In this document: positions 1-8,312 of the stretch, one piece after another
Layout: each line of letters begins with the position of its first letter
Position numbering within the stretch: position 1 is the first letter of the stretch
DNA from: G963667675 sp964291545
GTDB taxonomy: Bacteria; Chloroflexota; Dehalococcoidia; Lucifugimonadales; UBA3495
Assembly (NCBI GenBank): GCA_964291545.2
Contig: OZ219860.1
Coordinates: 992,001 to 1,056,000, forward strand
Reading direction: 5' to 3'
Length of the DNA stretch: 64,000 nucleotides
The notes under the pieces: model-generated
The model's input: only the letters and a program-made list of their open reading frames with translations
Databases searched by the model: none
What the model was told of the DNA's origin: nothing
Program-made: the position numbers and the translations under genes

Positions 1-1
1 T

Positions 2-1579
2 CGCTCGGTAATGGGCGAGGAATTGGGTTGGGGCGCTTGCCGCACGCTGCTGCGCTCCGCCGCGGCCTCCGCATTCGTGGAGCGTGTGACGCCCAGCGTG
101 TACCAGGTACACCCCGCCTTTCCCTGGTTCTACGGGCGACAACTCCACCGCCAAGTATCGGCGGCGGGCGTCCGCCGCCTCGAACAAGAGTTCCTCCGCG
201 TGTACACCGATACCGCCGATTACTTTATGGAAAGTCTTTACGAGGACCAGGAGGCGGCCGCCACCGCCGTGTTGGCCGAGGAAGCCAACCTGTCCCAGGC
301 CATCGGACTGGCCCTGGAAGCCCGGGCATGGGACCAGGTCCAGGTTCTCGTTCAGCCCCTGGCCCAGGTATACAAGATGCAAAAGCGGCGCCCGGAGCTG
401 CAGCGGTTGCGCCAACAGTTGCTGGCCGACGTCGCCCCTGAAACCGGCGGCGCGGCTGAGGCCCAAGCCGGCGGCGGCATTGACCTCTGGCTGTACTTGG
501 TGGGCACCGAGGCCGGCGAAGCAGCCGACTTCGGAGAATTGGACTACGGGGAAGACTTGAACCACCAACTCCTGGACTATCTGTCTGCACAGCCTGACAG
601 CGGCCGGGACCCGCGAGTCGCTGCCGTCAGCCACCAGTTGGGCGTAATCGCCCAACGGCGCCGGCGTTTGGAAGAGGCCGAGGAGTGGTTCCTTAAGTCC
701 CTGGCCATTATTGAAGACGGCGAAGACAAGGCGGCCGTCGCCGACGACTACCACAACCTCGGGCAAGTCAAGCAGCGCCAGCAACTCTTCGGCGAGGCGC
801 AGGAATGGTTCAAGAAGTCTCTTCAACTCCACCAGGCGCTCCAAGACCCCGAGGAGATGGTGAACGACTATCGAGCGCTGGGCCGGGCAGCCCAGTTCAT
901 GCTGGAGTACGACGAGGCGGAAAGCTGGTACCAACAGGCCAGGGCCGTTGTAGAGGAACACAGAGACGAAGAGACCGCCGTCCTCGTCTACCACGAGTTG
1001 GGTACCGTCTACCACGCCCGCTACATCTTCGACCAAGCCGAGTCCTGGTTCCGCCAAGCCCTGTACCTTAGCGATCAACTGGGCATGCCCCACCAAATGG
1101 CCGTTGAGTTTCACCATCTGGGCCGGTTGGCCCAGAACCGGGGCGTCCTGTACGAGGACGCCGAAAACTGGTACCTACTGGCCTTGGAGAAATTCGAAGA
1201 ACTTGGCGACAGGAGAAGCGCCGGCGACCAGTGCCGCCAGCTAGGGGTCATGTTTCACGGACAGCAGAAGCTCGGCGAAGCCCAACAGTGGTACTTGCGG
1301 GCCAAGGATATGTTCGATGAGGTAGGGGACGTCCAGCGCATCGCCAGCGCCTACGGCCAACTGGCCGTTTTAGCCGAAGACCAGGGCGACCTAGCTGCAG
1401 CCCTGGAGTGGGCGGGCCGGACCTATAGCCTCGTAGTCGACCACAGTCTTCCCTTGCTGTCCAACGTCAAGTCCCACTTGGGCCGCCTGCGCGGCAAGTA
1501 CGGCGCTGACTCCTTTGACCAATGGTGGCGGGGAACCTTTGGAGGCGACCCGCCCGGCGATCTGAACTCAGGCAACTAG
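2..1579 (+). CDS. TPR-repeat protein, C-terminal part (5' end outside window)
   Basis: The reading frame is open from the window edge; the first ATG is at 11, but the frame continues upstream without a stop, so this is probably the C-terminal part of a longer protein. The first 50 residues look like the winged-helix segment that follows a STAND/NB-ARC ATPase, with a phrase like VYQVHPAFPWFYGRQL. From about residue 200 to 490 there are seven or eight tetratricopeptide repeats of about 40 residues with the recurring pattern A-x-x-W-[FY]-x-x-[AS]-L. TPR arrays bind other proteins. The N-terminal ATPase or effector would lie before position 1. Ligand and function are unknown. A STAND-type sensor or regulator is the most likely class, by inference. 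Confidence 0.75.
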   Translation, partial: RSVMGEELGWGACRTLLRSAAASAFVERVTPSVYQVHPAFPWFYGRQLHRQVSAAGVRRLEQEFLRVYTDTADYFMESLYEDQEAAATAVLAEEANLSQAIGLALEARAWDQVQVLVQPLAQVYKMQKRRPELQRLRQQLLADVAPETGGAAEAQAGGGIDLWLYLVGTEAGEAADFGELDYGEDLNHQLLDYLSAQPDSGRDPRVAAVSHQLGVIAQRRRRLEEAEEWFLKSLAIIEDGEDKAAVADDYHNLGQVKQRQQLFGEAQEWFKKSLQLHQALQDPEEMVNDYRALGRAAQFMLEYDEAESWYQQARAVVEEHRDEETAVLVYHELGTVYHARYIFDQAESWFRQALYLSDQLGMPHQMAVEFHHLGRLAQNRGVLYEDAENWYLLALEKFEELGDRRSAGDQCRQLGVMFHGQQKLGEAQQWYLRAKDMFDEVGDVQRIASAYGQLAVLAEDQGDLAAALEWAGRTYSLVVDHSLPLLSNVKSHLGRLRGKYGADSFDQWWRGTFGGDPPGDLNSGN

Positions 1580-1717
1580 GCCATAGCCGGATACTCCACG
1601 GTCGTCGCTAGCGTCAGGACAGCTTGCGCCGTGTGCCCTTCCGGGTTACATTGAAAATGTAGCCGACTATCGTTGCATGAGCCGTTCTCCGGAAGCGTCT
1701 CTGTAGGAGTAGACACC

Positions 1718-2563
1718 ATGGCCGTTGGAATCTCCGCTCCTCTGCCGGCGTACACCATGGACCCCGCATTTATGGCCAGGAAGGCCGAAGAACTGGGCTT
1801 CGACTCGATCTGGTTCGCCGAACACCCCGTCCTTCCGGTGCACTCCGACACCCCCTTCCCCAGGGGCGATGGGCGCATCCCGGAAACCTACCGCCACTTC
1901 ACCGACCCGTACATCGCCCTGGCTAGGGCTTCGGCGGTCACCACCAGGATTAAGCTGGGTACCGGGATAACCTTGGTCCCCGAGCGCAATCCCCTGGTGC
2001 TGGCCAAGCAGATCGCCGCCTTGGACCACTACAGCGGCGGCAGATTCCTGTTCGGCATCGGCGCAGGCTGGAATAGGGAGGAGACCACCATGATGGGCGG
2101 TGACTTCGACCACCGCTGGACCCAGACTCGGGAGGCCATCCTGGCAATGAAAGAGCTTTGGACCAAGGATGAAGCTGAGTTTCACGGCCGCTACTTCGAT
2201 TTCCCGCCCGTCTATTGCTACCCAAAACCGGCCCAAAAGCCTCATCCGCCCGTCATTCTCGGCGGCCATGCCCCCAACGTGCTGCAACGCATCGTCAGGT
2301 GGGGCGACGGCTGGCTTCCCAACCGGGCCAACCCGCCTTTGGTGGAAGACAGCCGCAAACAACTCGACGCCATGGCTGTCGAGCGGGGCCGCGAACCATC
2401 ATCCATTTCGATATCGGTATCCGGCCAGCCTCCCGACCGCGAAGTGATTCAATCCTTCATGGACGCCGGCGCAGACCGGGTCCTGGTATACCCCGAGCAT
2501 TGCGACACTGACGCCCAACTAGGCGAGCAGATGGAGCGAATGGCGGAAAAGATATTTCGTTAG
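1718..2563 (+). CDS. LLM class flavin/F420-dependent oxidoreductase
   Basis: Luciferase-like monooxygenase family, a TIM barrel that uses FMN or coenzyme F420. Family phrases are visible: AEELGFDSIWFAEH near the N-terminus, TGITLVPERNPLVLAKQIAALD, and SGGRFLFGIGAGWNREE. About 281 residues, normal for the family. An in-frame TTG at 1673 would add 15 residues, but the ATG at 1718 has AGGAG at 1705-1709 and begins the conserved barrel. MmgE/PrpD follows 38 bases downstream on the same strand, so the two are probably co-transcribed. The substrate cannot be told from the sequence. The choice between F420 and FMN is also open. Confidence 0.9.
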   Translation: MAVGISAPLPAYTMDPAFMARKAEELGFDSIWFAEHPVLPVHSDTPFPRGDGRIPETYRHFTDPYIALARASAVTTRIKLGTGITLVPERNPLVLAKQIAALDHYSGGRFLFGIGAGWNREETTMMGGDFDHRWTQTREAILAMKELWTKDEAEFHGRYFDFPPVYCYPKPAQKPHPPVILGGHAPNVLQRIVRWGDGWLPNRANPPLVEDSRKQLDAMAVERGREPSSISISVSGQPPDREVIQSFMDAGADRVLVYPEHCDTDAQLGEQMERMAEKIFR

Positions 2564-2601
2564 GCCAGGTTTCCCGACGGCTGGCATGAGCAAAACCCAA
2601 C

Positions 2602-3960
2602 ATGGACAACACGACCAAGCTAATATGCTCCTATGCCCTCGGGCTGAAGTTCGATGACCTTGGCCCCGAGGTGGTGCACCAGGTCAAACGGACTGTTATA
2701 GACACCCTCGGATGCGCCATGGGAGGGTTCTCCTCCAGGCCTGCCCAGATATCCCGTGATTTGGCGTCCAGGGTCACCAGTTCGACGCCCTCGCGGGTCT
2801 TGGGCACAGATAGCTACAGCTCTCCCGACATGGCGGCCTTCGCTAATGGCGTTATGTTACGTTACCTGGACTGTAACGACTCCTACTTCTCACCGGGAGG
2901 CGGTCATCCCAGCGACATGATTCCGGCTGCCCTGGCGCCTGCCGGTCCTGCCGGCTGCGACGGCCCGACATTCATAACCAGCGTCGCCCTGGCCTACGAG
3001 GTCTTCTGCCGCCTCTCCGACAAAGTGGTTGCCTCCGGCTTTGGTTGGGACCAGGGAATGTTCGGCGTCATCGGGGCCGCCTGCGCCGCCGGCAAAGTGC
3101 TCAGGCTGGACCGGGAGCAAATGGCCCACGCCGTGTCACTAGCCCTCGTGCCTAACCTTCCCCTGGGCGTTACTCGCACCGGAGAACTGTCCATGTGGAA
3201 GGGGTGTGCCGGCGCCAATGCCGCCAGGGCCGGGGTATTCGCCGCTCAATTGGCTGCCGAAGGCATGACCGGTCCCCCGCAGCCCTTCGAGGGCCAACGG
3301 GGGCTGTGGGCCCAAGCGGTGGGCCGTCCCGTGCATGTTGACGGCCTGGCTCAACCTGGAGAATCCTTCGCTATCAGCGAGACGATGTTGAAGTCCTACC
3401 CCTCTCAGATACACACCCAGGGCCCCATCGCCCTCGCCCTGGAGCTCAGGCCACGAGTAGCCGTCCAAGACATCGAGTCGATCATGGTCCACGCCTACCG
3501 TGCGGCCGCCGACAACCGGGTCTCCAACCCGGAAAAGTGGGCCCCCAAGACCCGGGAAACGGCCGACCATAGCATCCCCTATTTGATAGCCGTAGCATTG
3601 CAATACGGCGCCGTCGCTGGGGACAGCTTTTCTGACCAACGGCTTCAAGACCCGGCGCTGGCGGCCCTCGTCGGCAAGATAGACGTACAGGAAGATGAAG
3701 AGTACACCCGTAAGTACCCGGCGGAGTTGAACTGCCGGGTCGACGTGGCCGCCAAGTCGGGAGTCATCTACTCCGCCGGCGCCCCTTACCCCAAGGGCCA
3801 CCGCGCGAACCCCATGACCGATTCCGAGGTCGAGGCCAAGTTCCGGGCCCTCTCCGCAGGGACGTTGACCGACTCTCAGTGCCACCGGGTTCTGGACGTC
3901 GCCTGGTCCCTGGACAAGCAACCTGACCTGACCGCGCTATTCGATGCTTTGGTCGTCTAA
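2602..3960 (+). CDS. MmgE/PrpD family protein
   Basis: About 452 residues, typical of the MmgE/PrpD family, which includes 2-methylcitrate dehydratase, cis-aconitate decarboxylase and many uncharacterised dehydratases. The N-terminal helical domain is recognisable by VKRTVIDTLGCAMGG, followed by an alanine-rich stretch with RYLDCNDSYF and GGHPSDMIPAALA. The C-terminal domain has SYPSQIHTQGPIALALEL and YRAAADNRVSNPEKW, and ends after YPKGHRANPMTD. No acetyl-CoA-pathway neighbours (prpB/prpC) are nearby, so a true methylcitrate role is not supported. The start at ATG 2602 lacks a strong Shine-Dalgarno, and coupling to the upstream gene is likely. Exact substrate unknown. Confidence 0.88.
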   Translation: MDNTTKLICSYALGLKFDDLGPEVVHQVKRTVIDTLGCAMGGFSSRPAQISRDLASRVTSSTPSRVLGTDSYSSPDMAAFANGVMLRYLDCNDSYFSPGGGHPSDMIPAALAPAGPAGCDGPTFITSVALAYEVFCRLSDKVVASGFGWDQGMFGVIGAACAAGKVLRLDREQMAHAVSLALVPNLPLGVTRTGELSMWKGCAGANAARAGVFAAQLAAEGMTGPPQPFEGQRGLWAQAVGRPVHVDGLAQPGESFAISETMLKSYPSQIHTQGPIALALELRPRVAVQDIESIMVHAYRAAADNRVSNPEKWAPKTRETADHSIPYLIAVALQYGAVAGDSFSDQRLQDPALAALVGKIDVQEDEEYTRKYPAELNCRVDVAAKSGVIYSAGAPYPKGHRANPMTDSEVEAKFRALSAGTLTDSQCHRVLDVAWSLDKQPDLTALFDALVV

Positions 3961-4046
3961 CGTAATGCCGGCAATCCGAACAACGGTTTCCCCCGTATAC
4001 ACTCTCAGACGGCCCGGCGGCGTCCGTCACGGGAAATCGTAAGCCC

Positions 4047-4619
4047 GTGGACTACGAGAACCTGGAAGACCGCCAGCTCATTCAGCGGATCACCCGCGAA
4101 GACCACGCCGCACTGGAGGCGCTCTACGGCAGGTATTCCACCGCGGTCTACTCCCTGGCTATGTACATGTTGAAACAGGAAGCTCTGGCAGAAGACGCTA
4201 CCCAGGAGACCTTCCTCAACATCTGGCTCAAGGCCTCCAGCTTCAACGCGGAAAGGGGCCAACCCAAGTCCTGGATAATGAGCGTCGCCCACCACAAGGT
4301 TGTGGACCTGATCCGTTCTCGGCGCCGGACGTCGTCCATGACCGATCCCGGCGGCGACGAGACCCTGGAGCTGCTGCCATCCGGCCAGGCATCCACTGAG
4401 GAGCAGGTCGAGCATGCCATGGAGCGGGAGAGGATCGTCCAAGCCTTGACTTTGCTGCCCCAAGCGCAGCGGGAAGTGGTCATGCTGGCCTACTTCGAGG
4501 GGTATTCCCAGTCCGAGATGGCGGAGAAGCTGGGCCAACCCCTGGGCACGATAAAGACCAGGGTGCGCCTGGCAATGCAAAAGCTGCGGTCGGCGTTGGA
4601 GCAAGATGTCCAGGAGTGA
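4047..4619 (+). CDS. ECF-type RNA polymerase sigma-70 factor
   Basis: 190 residues. Region 2 spans about residues 20-90 (LYGRYSTAVYSLAMYML, then EDATQETFLNIWLKA and SWIMSVAHHKVVDLIRSRRR). A linker of about 40 residues follows, then region 4 at about 130-185 (LPQAQREVVMLAYFEGYSQSEMAEKL and IKTRVRLAMQKLR). The start is GTG at 4047. The 3' end overlaps the downstream anti-sigma gene by 14 bases, so the two are translationally coupled. This is the usual sigma/anti-sigma-K (SigK/RskA-like) arrangement. The factor probably stays bound to the membrane anti-sigma partner until a signal is sensed. Its promoter recognition sequence cannot be deduced here. Confidence 0.93.
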   Translation: MDYENLEDRQLIQRITREDHAALEALYGRYSTAVYSLAMYMLKQEALAEDATQETFLNIWLKASSFNAERGQPKSWIMSVAHHKVVDLIRSRRRTSSMTDPGGDETLELLPSGQASTEEQVEHAMERERIVQALTLLPQAQREVVMLAYFEGYSQSEMAEKLGQPLGTIKTRVRLAMQKLRSALEQDVQE

Positions 4620-5496
4620 CGTGCACAATCAAGCGCATCCGGAGGACCTCTTGGAGGCCTACTCCCTGGATGCCTTGGACGACTTGGAAGCCCTGCAGGT
4701 GGAGTCTCACCTGGCGGGCTGCGAGCGTTGCCGCCTGGAAGTGGCGCGCCTGCGTCATGCCGTCAGCTACCTGGGGCAGTCGGTGGCCCCGCGGCCGGCT
4801 CCGGCAACTGTGCTGCTCCGGCTGCGCCGGGCGTTGGGACCGCCAGCCGCTCCCCGTAGGACCCTGTGGGACAACCCCATCTGGCGATGGTACAGGACTC
4901 CGGTTGCCAGGTACTTGGTGCCCAGCGCCGCGGCCGTCGTAGTGGCCCTGTTCTCCCTGGCAGTGGTGATGAACGTCGGTCTGTCCAACCGCACCGGCGA
5001 TCTGGAGCGGGAGAACTCGACCCTGACTGCTCAGATTGCCACGTCTGCGGAGCATGACTCCGAGATGACCGAAACGGTGCAGCAACTGCAGATGGCGAGC
5101 CAGTGGCTGGCCAACCCCGACAACCTTTCGATGAACCTGACCCCGCCGGACGGGTCTGGGGATTCCAGCGGCATCCTGGTGGTGGACAGCGACGGCGGCA
5201 AGGCCATGCTGCTGCTGGCAGGCATGGAAGGCAGCGGAGAGCCCGCCGACTATGAAGTCTGGCTGATGCGGGGCGACGACAAGGAGCTAGCCGGGACGTT
5301 GCAGGTGGACGCCGAGGGATGGGGAGCGGTGACCATCGAACCGGCCGAGTCGGTCTACAGCTTCGACCGGGTGGGGCTCATGGAAGAAATGGAATCGAGC
5401 TCCGGCGCCAGGGCGTCGATAATGGTGTTGGAGGGAGCGATCTCCTCCCCGGTCGGCTCCCCCATGTACAGGGTGCAAGCGCCGGTCTGGCGCTGA
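4606..5496 (+). CDS. Membrane anti-sigma factor, RskA/anti-sigma-K type
   Basis: 296 residues. The cytoplasmic N-terminal part has the anti-sigma zinc-finger pattern H35-x3-C39-x2-C42. One transmembrane helix lies at about 103-124 (PSAAAVVVALFSLAVVM). A short coiled-coil follows (about 130-165), then an extracytoplasmic anti-sigma-K C-terminal domain (DYEVWLMRGDDKELAGTLQV and later GARASIMVLEG). It is expected to hold the upstream ECF factor inactive and release it on an envelope signal. The overlap with the sigma gene supports a shared transcript. An inverted repeat covers its stop codon. Confidence 0.9.
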   Translation: MSRSDVHNQAHPEDLLEAYSLDALDDLEALQVESHLAGCERCRLEVARLRHAVSYLGQSVAPRPAPATVLLRLRRALGPPAAPRRTLWDNPIWRWYRTPVARYLVPSAAAVVVALFSLAVVMNVGLSNRTGDLERENSTLTAQIATSAEHDSEMTETVQQLQMASQWLANPDNLSMNLTPPDGSGDSSGILVVDSDGGKAMLLLAGMEGSGEPADYEVWLMRGDDKELAGTLQVDAEGWGAVTIEPAESVYSFDRVGLMEEMESSSGARASIMVLEGAISSPVGSPMYRVQAPVWR

Positions 5497-5519
5497 GCCT
5501 TTAACCCACGCTTAGCGCC
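5489..5519. terminator. Stem-loop between convergent genes
   Basis: GGCGCTGAG at 5489-5497 pairs with CTTAGCGCC at 5511-5519 (nine pairs, one G-U) around a 13-base loop. The stem overlaps the anti-sigma stop codon at 5494-5496. No U-run follows on either strand, so it is a weak or factor-assisted terminator candidate between the anti-sigma and ThyX genes. Confidence 0.45.
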
Positions 5520-5535
5520 CCCTGGCCCGGTCGAC

Positions 5536-7026
5536 CTATTCAGGCTTCTGGAATGGCCACCACTGGGGGTAGTCCCTCAGGCGCAGGTGGCGGAAAAGCC
5601 CCGGATGCACGTCTACGGCCAGCTTCATGGCGTCAAGCATTGGCGCCCTGACGGCGAAGTGGGCCAGGTCCGACGTCCGCAGCTTGAACAGGTGGTAGCA
5701 CTCCCGCAGGTTCATCTTGCACAGCAGCCGGCGGTAGTGGGCGTGGGTCACCAGGTACTGGGCCGTCCAGGGCGAGCAGGCATGCACCGCCCGGAAGACC
5801 GAGTCCGACAACTCCACGGCCCCTTGGAACTCATCTTTCAGCCCTGCTTCAACCTGCAGTTCGGGGACCTGGTAGCCAAGGTCTACGGTCAACGGCTGGG
5901 GCAGGTGGGACATCATCCTGTGCCGCTTCAACTCCCGGTAGGCGCCGTAGTCCAGCACGAACTCAAACGTATAGTCCACAAGCTCGCACTCGCGGGCCGG
6001 CGCGTCGTGGTCGCCAAGTCCGGCGAAGCTCCGGTCGATGATCTCCAGTCTGCCTTCGGGAGTCATTTGCTCGACCTGCCGCTGCACCCGGTCGAAAGGC
6101 TCGTCCGAGTAGCGGTACAGGAGGGCGGCCGCCAGCTTCTCCTCGGCCCGGCGGTCCCAGTCCACCAGCTTCACCTGCCAGGTCGCTCCGCCCGGCTCTG
6201 TATCAGTGGCGGCGTCGGCAGAGCCGGAGAGGTGGCTGCCGGTCATCCCCCGCTGGGCATGGGGCATTCCGGCCAGGTAGGGGTTCAGGTCGGCGTACTT
6301 GATTAGCGTGGGAGCGATGTTCCGGCCTTGGCGGCGGATTTCCAAGCCCAACTCCCGCTCCTCGTCCAACTCCGAGGACATGAGTTTGGAGACGGCGTGC
6401 TCCAGCACCCTGGCGTTGGCGGTAACCCCCACGTTGGTAAGGGTGGAGGCGGGCAGTATGGCCCGGCAGCTGTCGGTGGCGATGCGCCGCAGCCTCAGGT
6501 TGTAGGCCGAGTCCCTCTCCCGCTCCCGTTGGGGGTGGACCCGGCGCAGGTGGTCGATAGACCGGTCGATGATTTCACGGTAGGCGGCAAATAGCCCGCG
6601 GCAGGCATCGTTGTAACAGGCTGCCAACTCCGGCTCGTTTTCCAACTCCCGGGGGAAGTAGAAGTCGCCGGCGGGAATGACTTGGTAGCGGGAGGACTTT
6701 TCGGTGTACGACGCCAGCCGGTTGTCTTCCAGCCCGTCGCAGGCTAACCGGGAAACGTTCTCCACGGCCAGGTGAACCACGGCGTGCTCGGCGACGGAAG
6801 CGTGACCGTAACCCAACACCCAGCGCTCGTGGAAATCTGCGGCCTTTTCCTCGCTCACCTGCCGGGCGATTTCGTCGAAGGGCTCGGGACGCCGGGAGGT
6901 CATGGCGAAGGCCACGGCGATCTGCTCTTCGGTCAGGTCCCGGGCGTCCAACGGGTATACCCGGCGCGTGCCGGCGGCCGGGTCGCCTGGAGTTTCAGCC
7001 TTGGTCATTCCGCCGCGCCTCTCCAT
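5536..7026 (-). CDS. Tandem-domain ThyX-like flavin-dependent thymidylate synthase
   Basis: 496 residues, about twice the usual ThyX length. The N-terminal half (about 30-280) has YGHASVAEH (73-81) and the substrate-loop pattern R103-x2-S106-Y-x-E109-x2-S112-R113-Y114, but the RHR triplet is D-N-R at 101-103. The C-terminal half (about 300-490) keeps R368-H-R370 but not the later S-x-R-Y, and retains the ThyX-like end CKMNLRECYHLFKLRTSDLAHF. ThyX makes dTMP from dUMP with FAD, NADPH and methylene-folate, and its active sites form between subunits. By inference, the two halves could build one composite site. The start is ATG 7026 or the internal ATG 7008, which has GGAGAGG upstream. Catalytic activity is unproven. 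Confidence 0.82.
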   Translation of the reverse strand: MERRGGMTKAETPGDPAAGTRRVYPLDARDLTEEQIAVAFAMTSRRPEPFDEIARQVSEEKAADFHERWVLGYGHASVAEHAVVHLAVENVSRLACDGLEDNRLASYTEKSSRYQVIPAGDFYFPRELENEPELAACYNDACRGLFAAYREIIDRSIDHLRRVHPQRERERDSAYNLRLRRIATDSCRAILPASTLTNVGVTANARVLEHAVSKLMSSELDEERELGLEIRRQGRNIAPTLIKYADLNPYLAGMPHAQRGMTGSHLSGSADAATDTEPGGATWQVKLVDWDRRAEEKLAAALLYRYSDEPFDRVQRQVEQMTPEGRLEIIDRSFAGLGDHDAPARECELVDYTFEFVLDYGAYRELKRHRMMSHLPQPLTVDLGYQVPELQVEAGLKDEFQGAVELSDSVFRAVHACSPWTAQYLVTHAHYRRLLCKMNLRECYHLFKLRTSDLAHFAVRAPMLDAMKLAVDVHPGLFRHLRLRDYPQWWPFQKPE

Positions 7027-7115
7027 GGCAATGGAATTTTTGCCCCCCTCTCATTTCCTCCCACTTGCTCCCACTTTGGGTCCCTGGCCGGTTAGAGGCC
7101 AGGATCTGAACAGTT
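7027..7115. other. Short intergenic stretch upstream of ThyX
   Basis: Holds the 5' flank of the ThyX gene. A purine-rich stretch lies on the minus strand near 7040-7055. I see no convincing promoter or RNA. Confidence 0.3.
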
Positions 7116-7550
7116 TCAACTGCCGCACCATTTTGTCCCATTCCATCCGGCTTTACCCCCTGGCCGGCGGTACGACAGGTTCCGGCAGACGGCAGAGGAC
7201 CCGCCTGACGTTAGATTTCCGCCTCCGGAGACCTTTGCGTATCCGTCATTCCGGTGAAAACCGGAACCCAGGCCTTCATACAAGTCTCTCCACTCAGGGT
7301 TATCCTTCTCCATCAATTCCGACTTCCACTTCCGATGCCATCCCTTGAGAGCCTTCTCACGGGCAATGGCAGGCTCCATAGTATCGTGGCTTTCGCGCCA
7401 GGCTGGAGAGTGCACGTGATAACGCTTGGTGAAACCCCCGGCCAAGTCGTTCTTGTGCCGCCAGACTCGCTGGGCGAGTTTAGAGGCAACTCCAACGTAC
7501 GGAACGCCATTCTATTTGCTTGCGAGCGTGTACACGCAGGGTTGTTTCAT
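7116..7550 (-). pseudogene. GIY-YIG endonuclease, broken by an in-frame amber codon
   Basis: Reading from ATG 7550 gives MKQPCVYTLASK, then TAG at 7512-7514, then NGVPYVGVASKLAQRVWRHK and on through GGFTKRYHVHSPAWRE and EWRDLYEGL. This is the compact (about 90-100 residue) GIY-YIG family with the V-Y-T ... Y-V-G signature. The codon replaced by TAG is normally an Arg or Gln in this family, so a single substitution could explain it. The natural C-terminus (around DLYEGL) also reads on for about 50 more residues through a REP-like repeat, so the original stop is lost too. A downstream ATG at about 7445 leaves only a fragment without the active site. It is framed by two inverted REP-like sequences. 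Confidence 0.78.
7244..7272 (+). repeat. REP-like palindromic repeat, left copy
   Basis: CGTCATTCCGG-T-GAAA-A-CCGGAACCCAGG forms an imperfect hairpin (TTCCGG/CCGGAA around TGAAAA). It is an inverted copy of the element at 7561-7588 with three differences over 28 bases. The consensus resembles the widespread bacterial GTCATTCC-N-GCGAAAGC repeat. Confidence 0.8.
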
Positions 7551-7560
7551 TTGAGACTCT

Positions 7561-7588
7561 CTGGATTCCGGCTTTCGCCGGAATGACG
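7561..7588 (-). repeat. REP-like palindromic repeat, right copy
   Basis: CTGGATTCCGG-CTTTCG-CCGGAATGACG. The stem is ATTCCGGC/GCCGGAAT with a four-base loop. It lies 10 bases upstream of the GIY-YIG start codon and is the mirror image of the copy at 7244-7272. Confidence 0.82.
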
Positions 7589-7977
7589 GGTGGTGGGCGA
7601 CAATTAAAGTGCGATACTAGGCTCTAATGGACCCTCCTCTTCTTCCCGCGTTGGGCTCTTGGGGCAGCTGTTCACAGATCCTCATGCGCGGGCGTGACGG
7701 GTACGTTCCCGCGCCGGCGAGGGGCGTTCGCCAGTCTTTCCCCGGCCGCAACGGACGCCAGGCAGTTCAACGAATTACCGCCACTGTCTTATAGTAGGGC
7801 GGCATCGCCTAGTTGGGAAGGGGGGAAATGTCACTGAAAAAGGATTGCCTGCATTGAAAGCAAGAACTGGGCAGGGACAGCGCCGTTATGTAAAGCCGGG
7901 CCCCATGCGATTTTACTGACAGAAGGCGCTTGCCTGTTTCCTGCTTGGTTTCTATGCTGAGGAAGTTGGACACGCCG
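7589..7977. other. Intergenic region with possible promoter
   Basis: About 390 bases without a supported gene. TATAGT at 7790-7795 with a weak TTCAAC 18 bases upstream could be a promoter for the small membrane protein downstream. Nothing else stands out. Confidence 0.35.
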
Positions 7978-8226
7978 ATGGGGACTAACCAGGGAGTGAA
8001 CGTGGCCTCGGAAACGATAATCATAGGCACTCTTCAGGCGGTGGCCGCCGTGGCCCTGGCGATAGGGGCCATCCTGCTGAAGATAATCCGGGACGACCAG
8101 AAGGAGTTGCGGGACACGCTGGCCTCCCACGTGGAGGACAGCCGGCCGGTGATAGAAATGGTCATCCGCCACGACGAGCGGCTGAACCGGCTCAGAAAGA
8201 TGAGGCGGTGGCTGCGGCGGGGGTAG
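7978..8226 (+). CDS. Small membrane protein with charged C-terminal tail
   Basis: About 74-82 residues. One hydrophobic helix near the N-terminus (IIIGTLQAVAAVALAIGAILL) is followed by a highly charged, probably helical tail ending RLNRLRKMRRWLRRG. The start could be ATG 7978 (with GAGGAAG 12 bases upstream) or GTG 8002, which has AGGGAG at 7991-7996 at better spacing. The architecture resembles small holin-like or hemolysin-XhlA-like membrane proteins, but I recognise no family. It stands alone between the GIY-YIG remnant and the amidohydrolase. Function unknown. Confidence 0.55.
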   Translation: MGTNQGVNVASETIIIGTLQAVAAVALAIGAILLKIIRDDQKELRDTLASHVEDSRPVIEMVIRHDERLNRLRKMRRWLRRG

Positions 8227-8312
8227 GGTTCGAGGCTTAAGAGGGAACGGGACAGGTCTGGCTTGGGTCGATGTGCAGCTTAGCGTTGAGATCGATCGCT
8301 TAGAAAACCCCC

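Noticed and set aside
5587..6306. Long open frame on the plus strand inside the ThyX gene
   Set aside because: It lies fully antisense to a gene with clear motifs and shows no domain; its composition is that of a GC-rich shadow frame.
7512..7514. TAG read as pyrrolysine or as a programmed stop
   Set aside because: No pylS or pylT seen, the position is variable Arg/Gln in the family, and the gene also lost its natural stop; decay is simpler.
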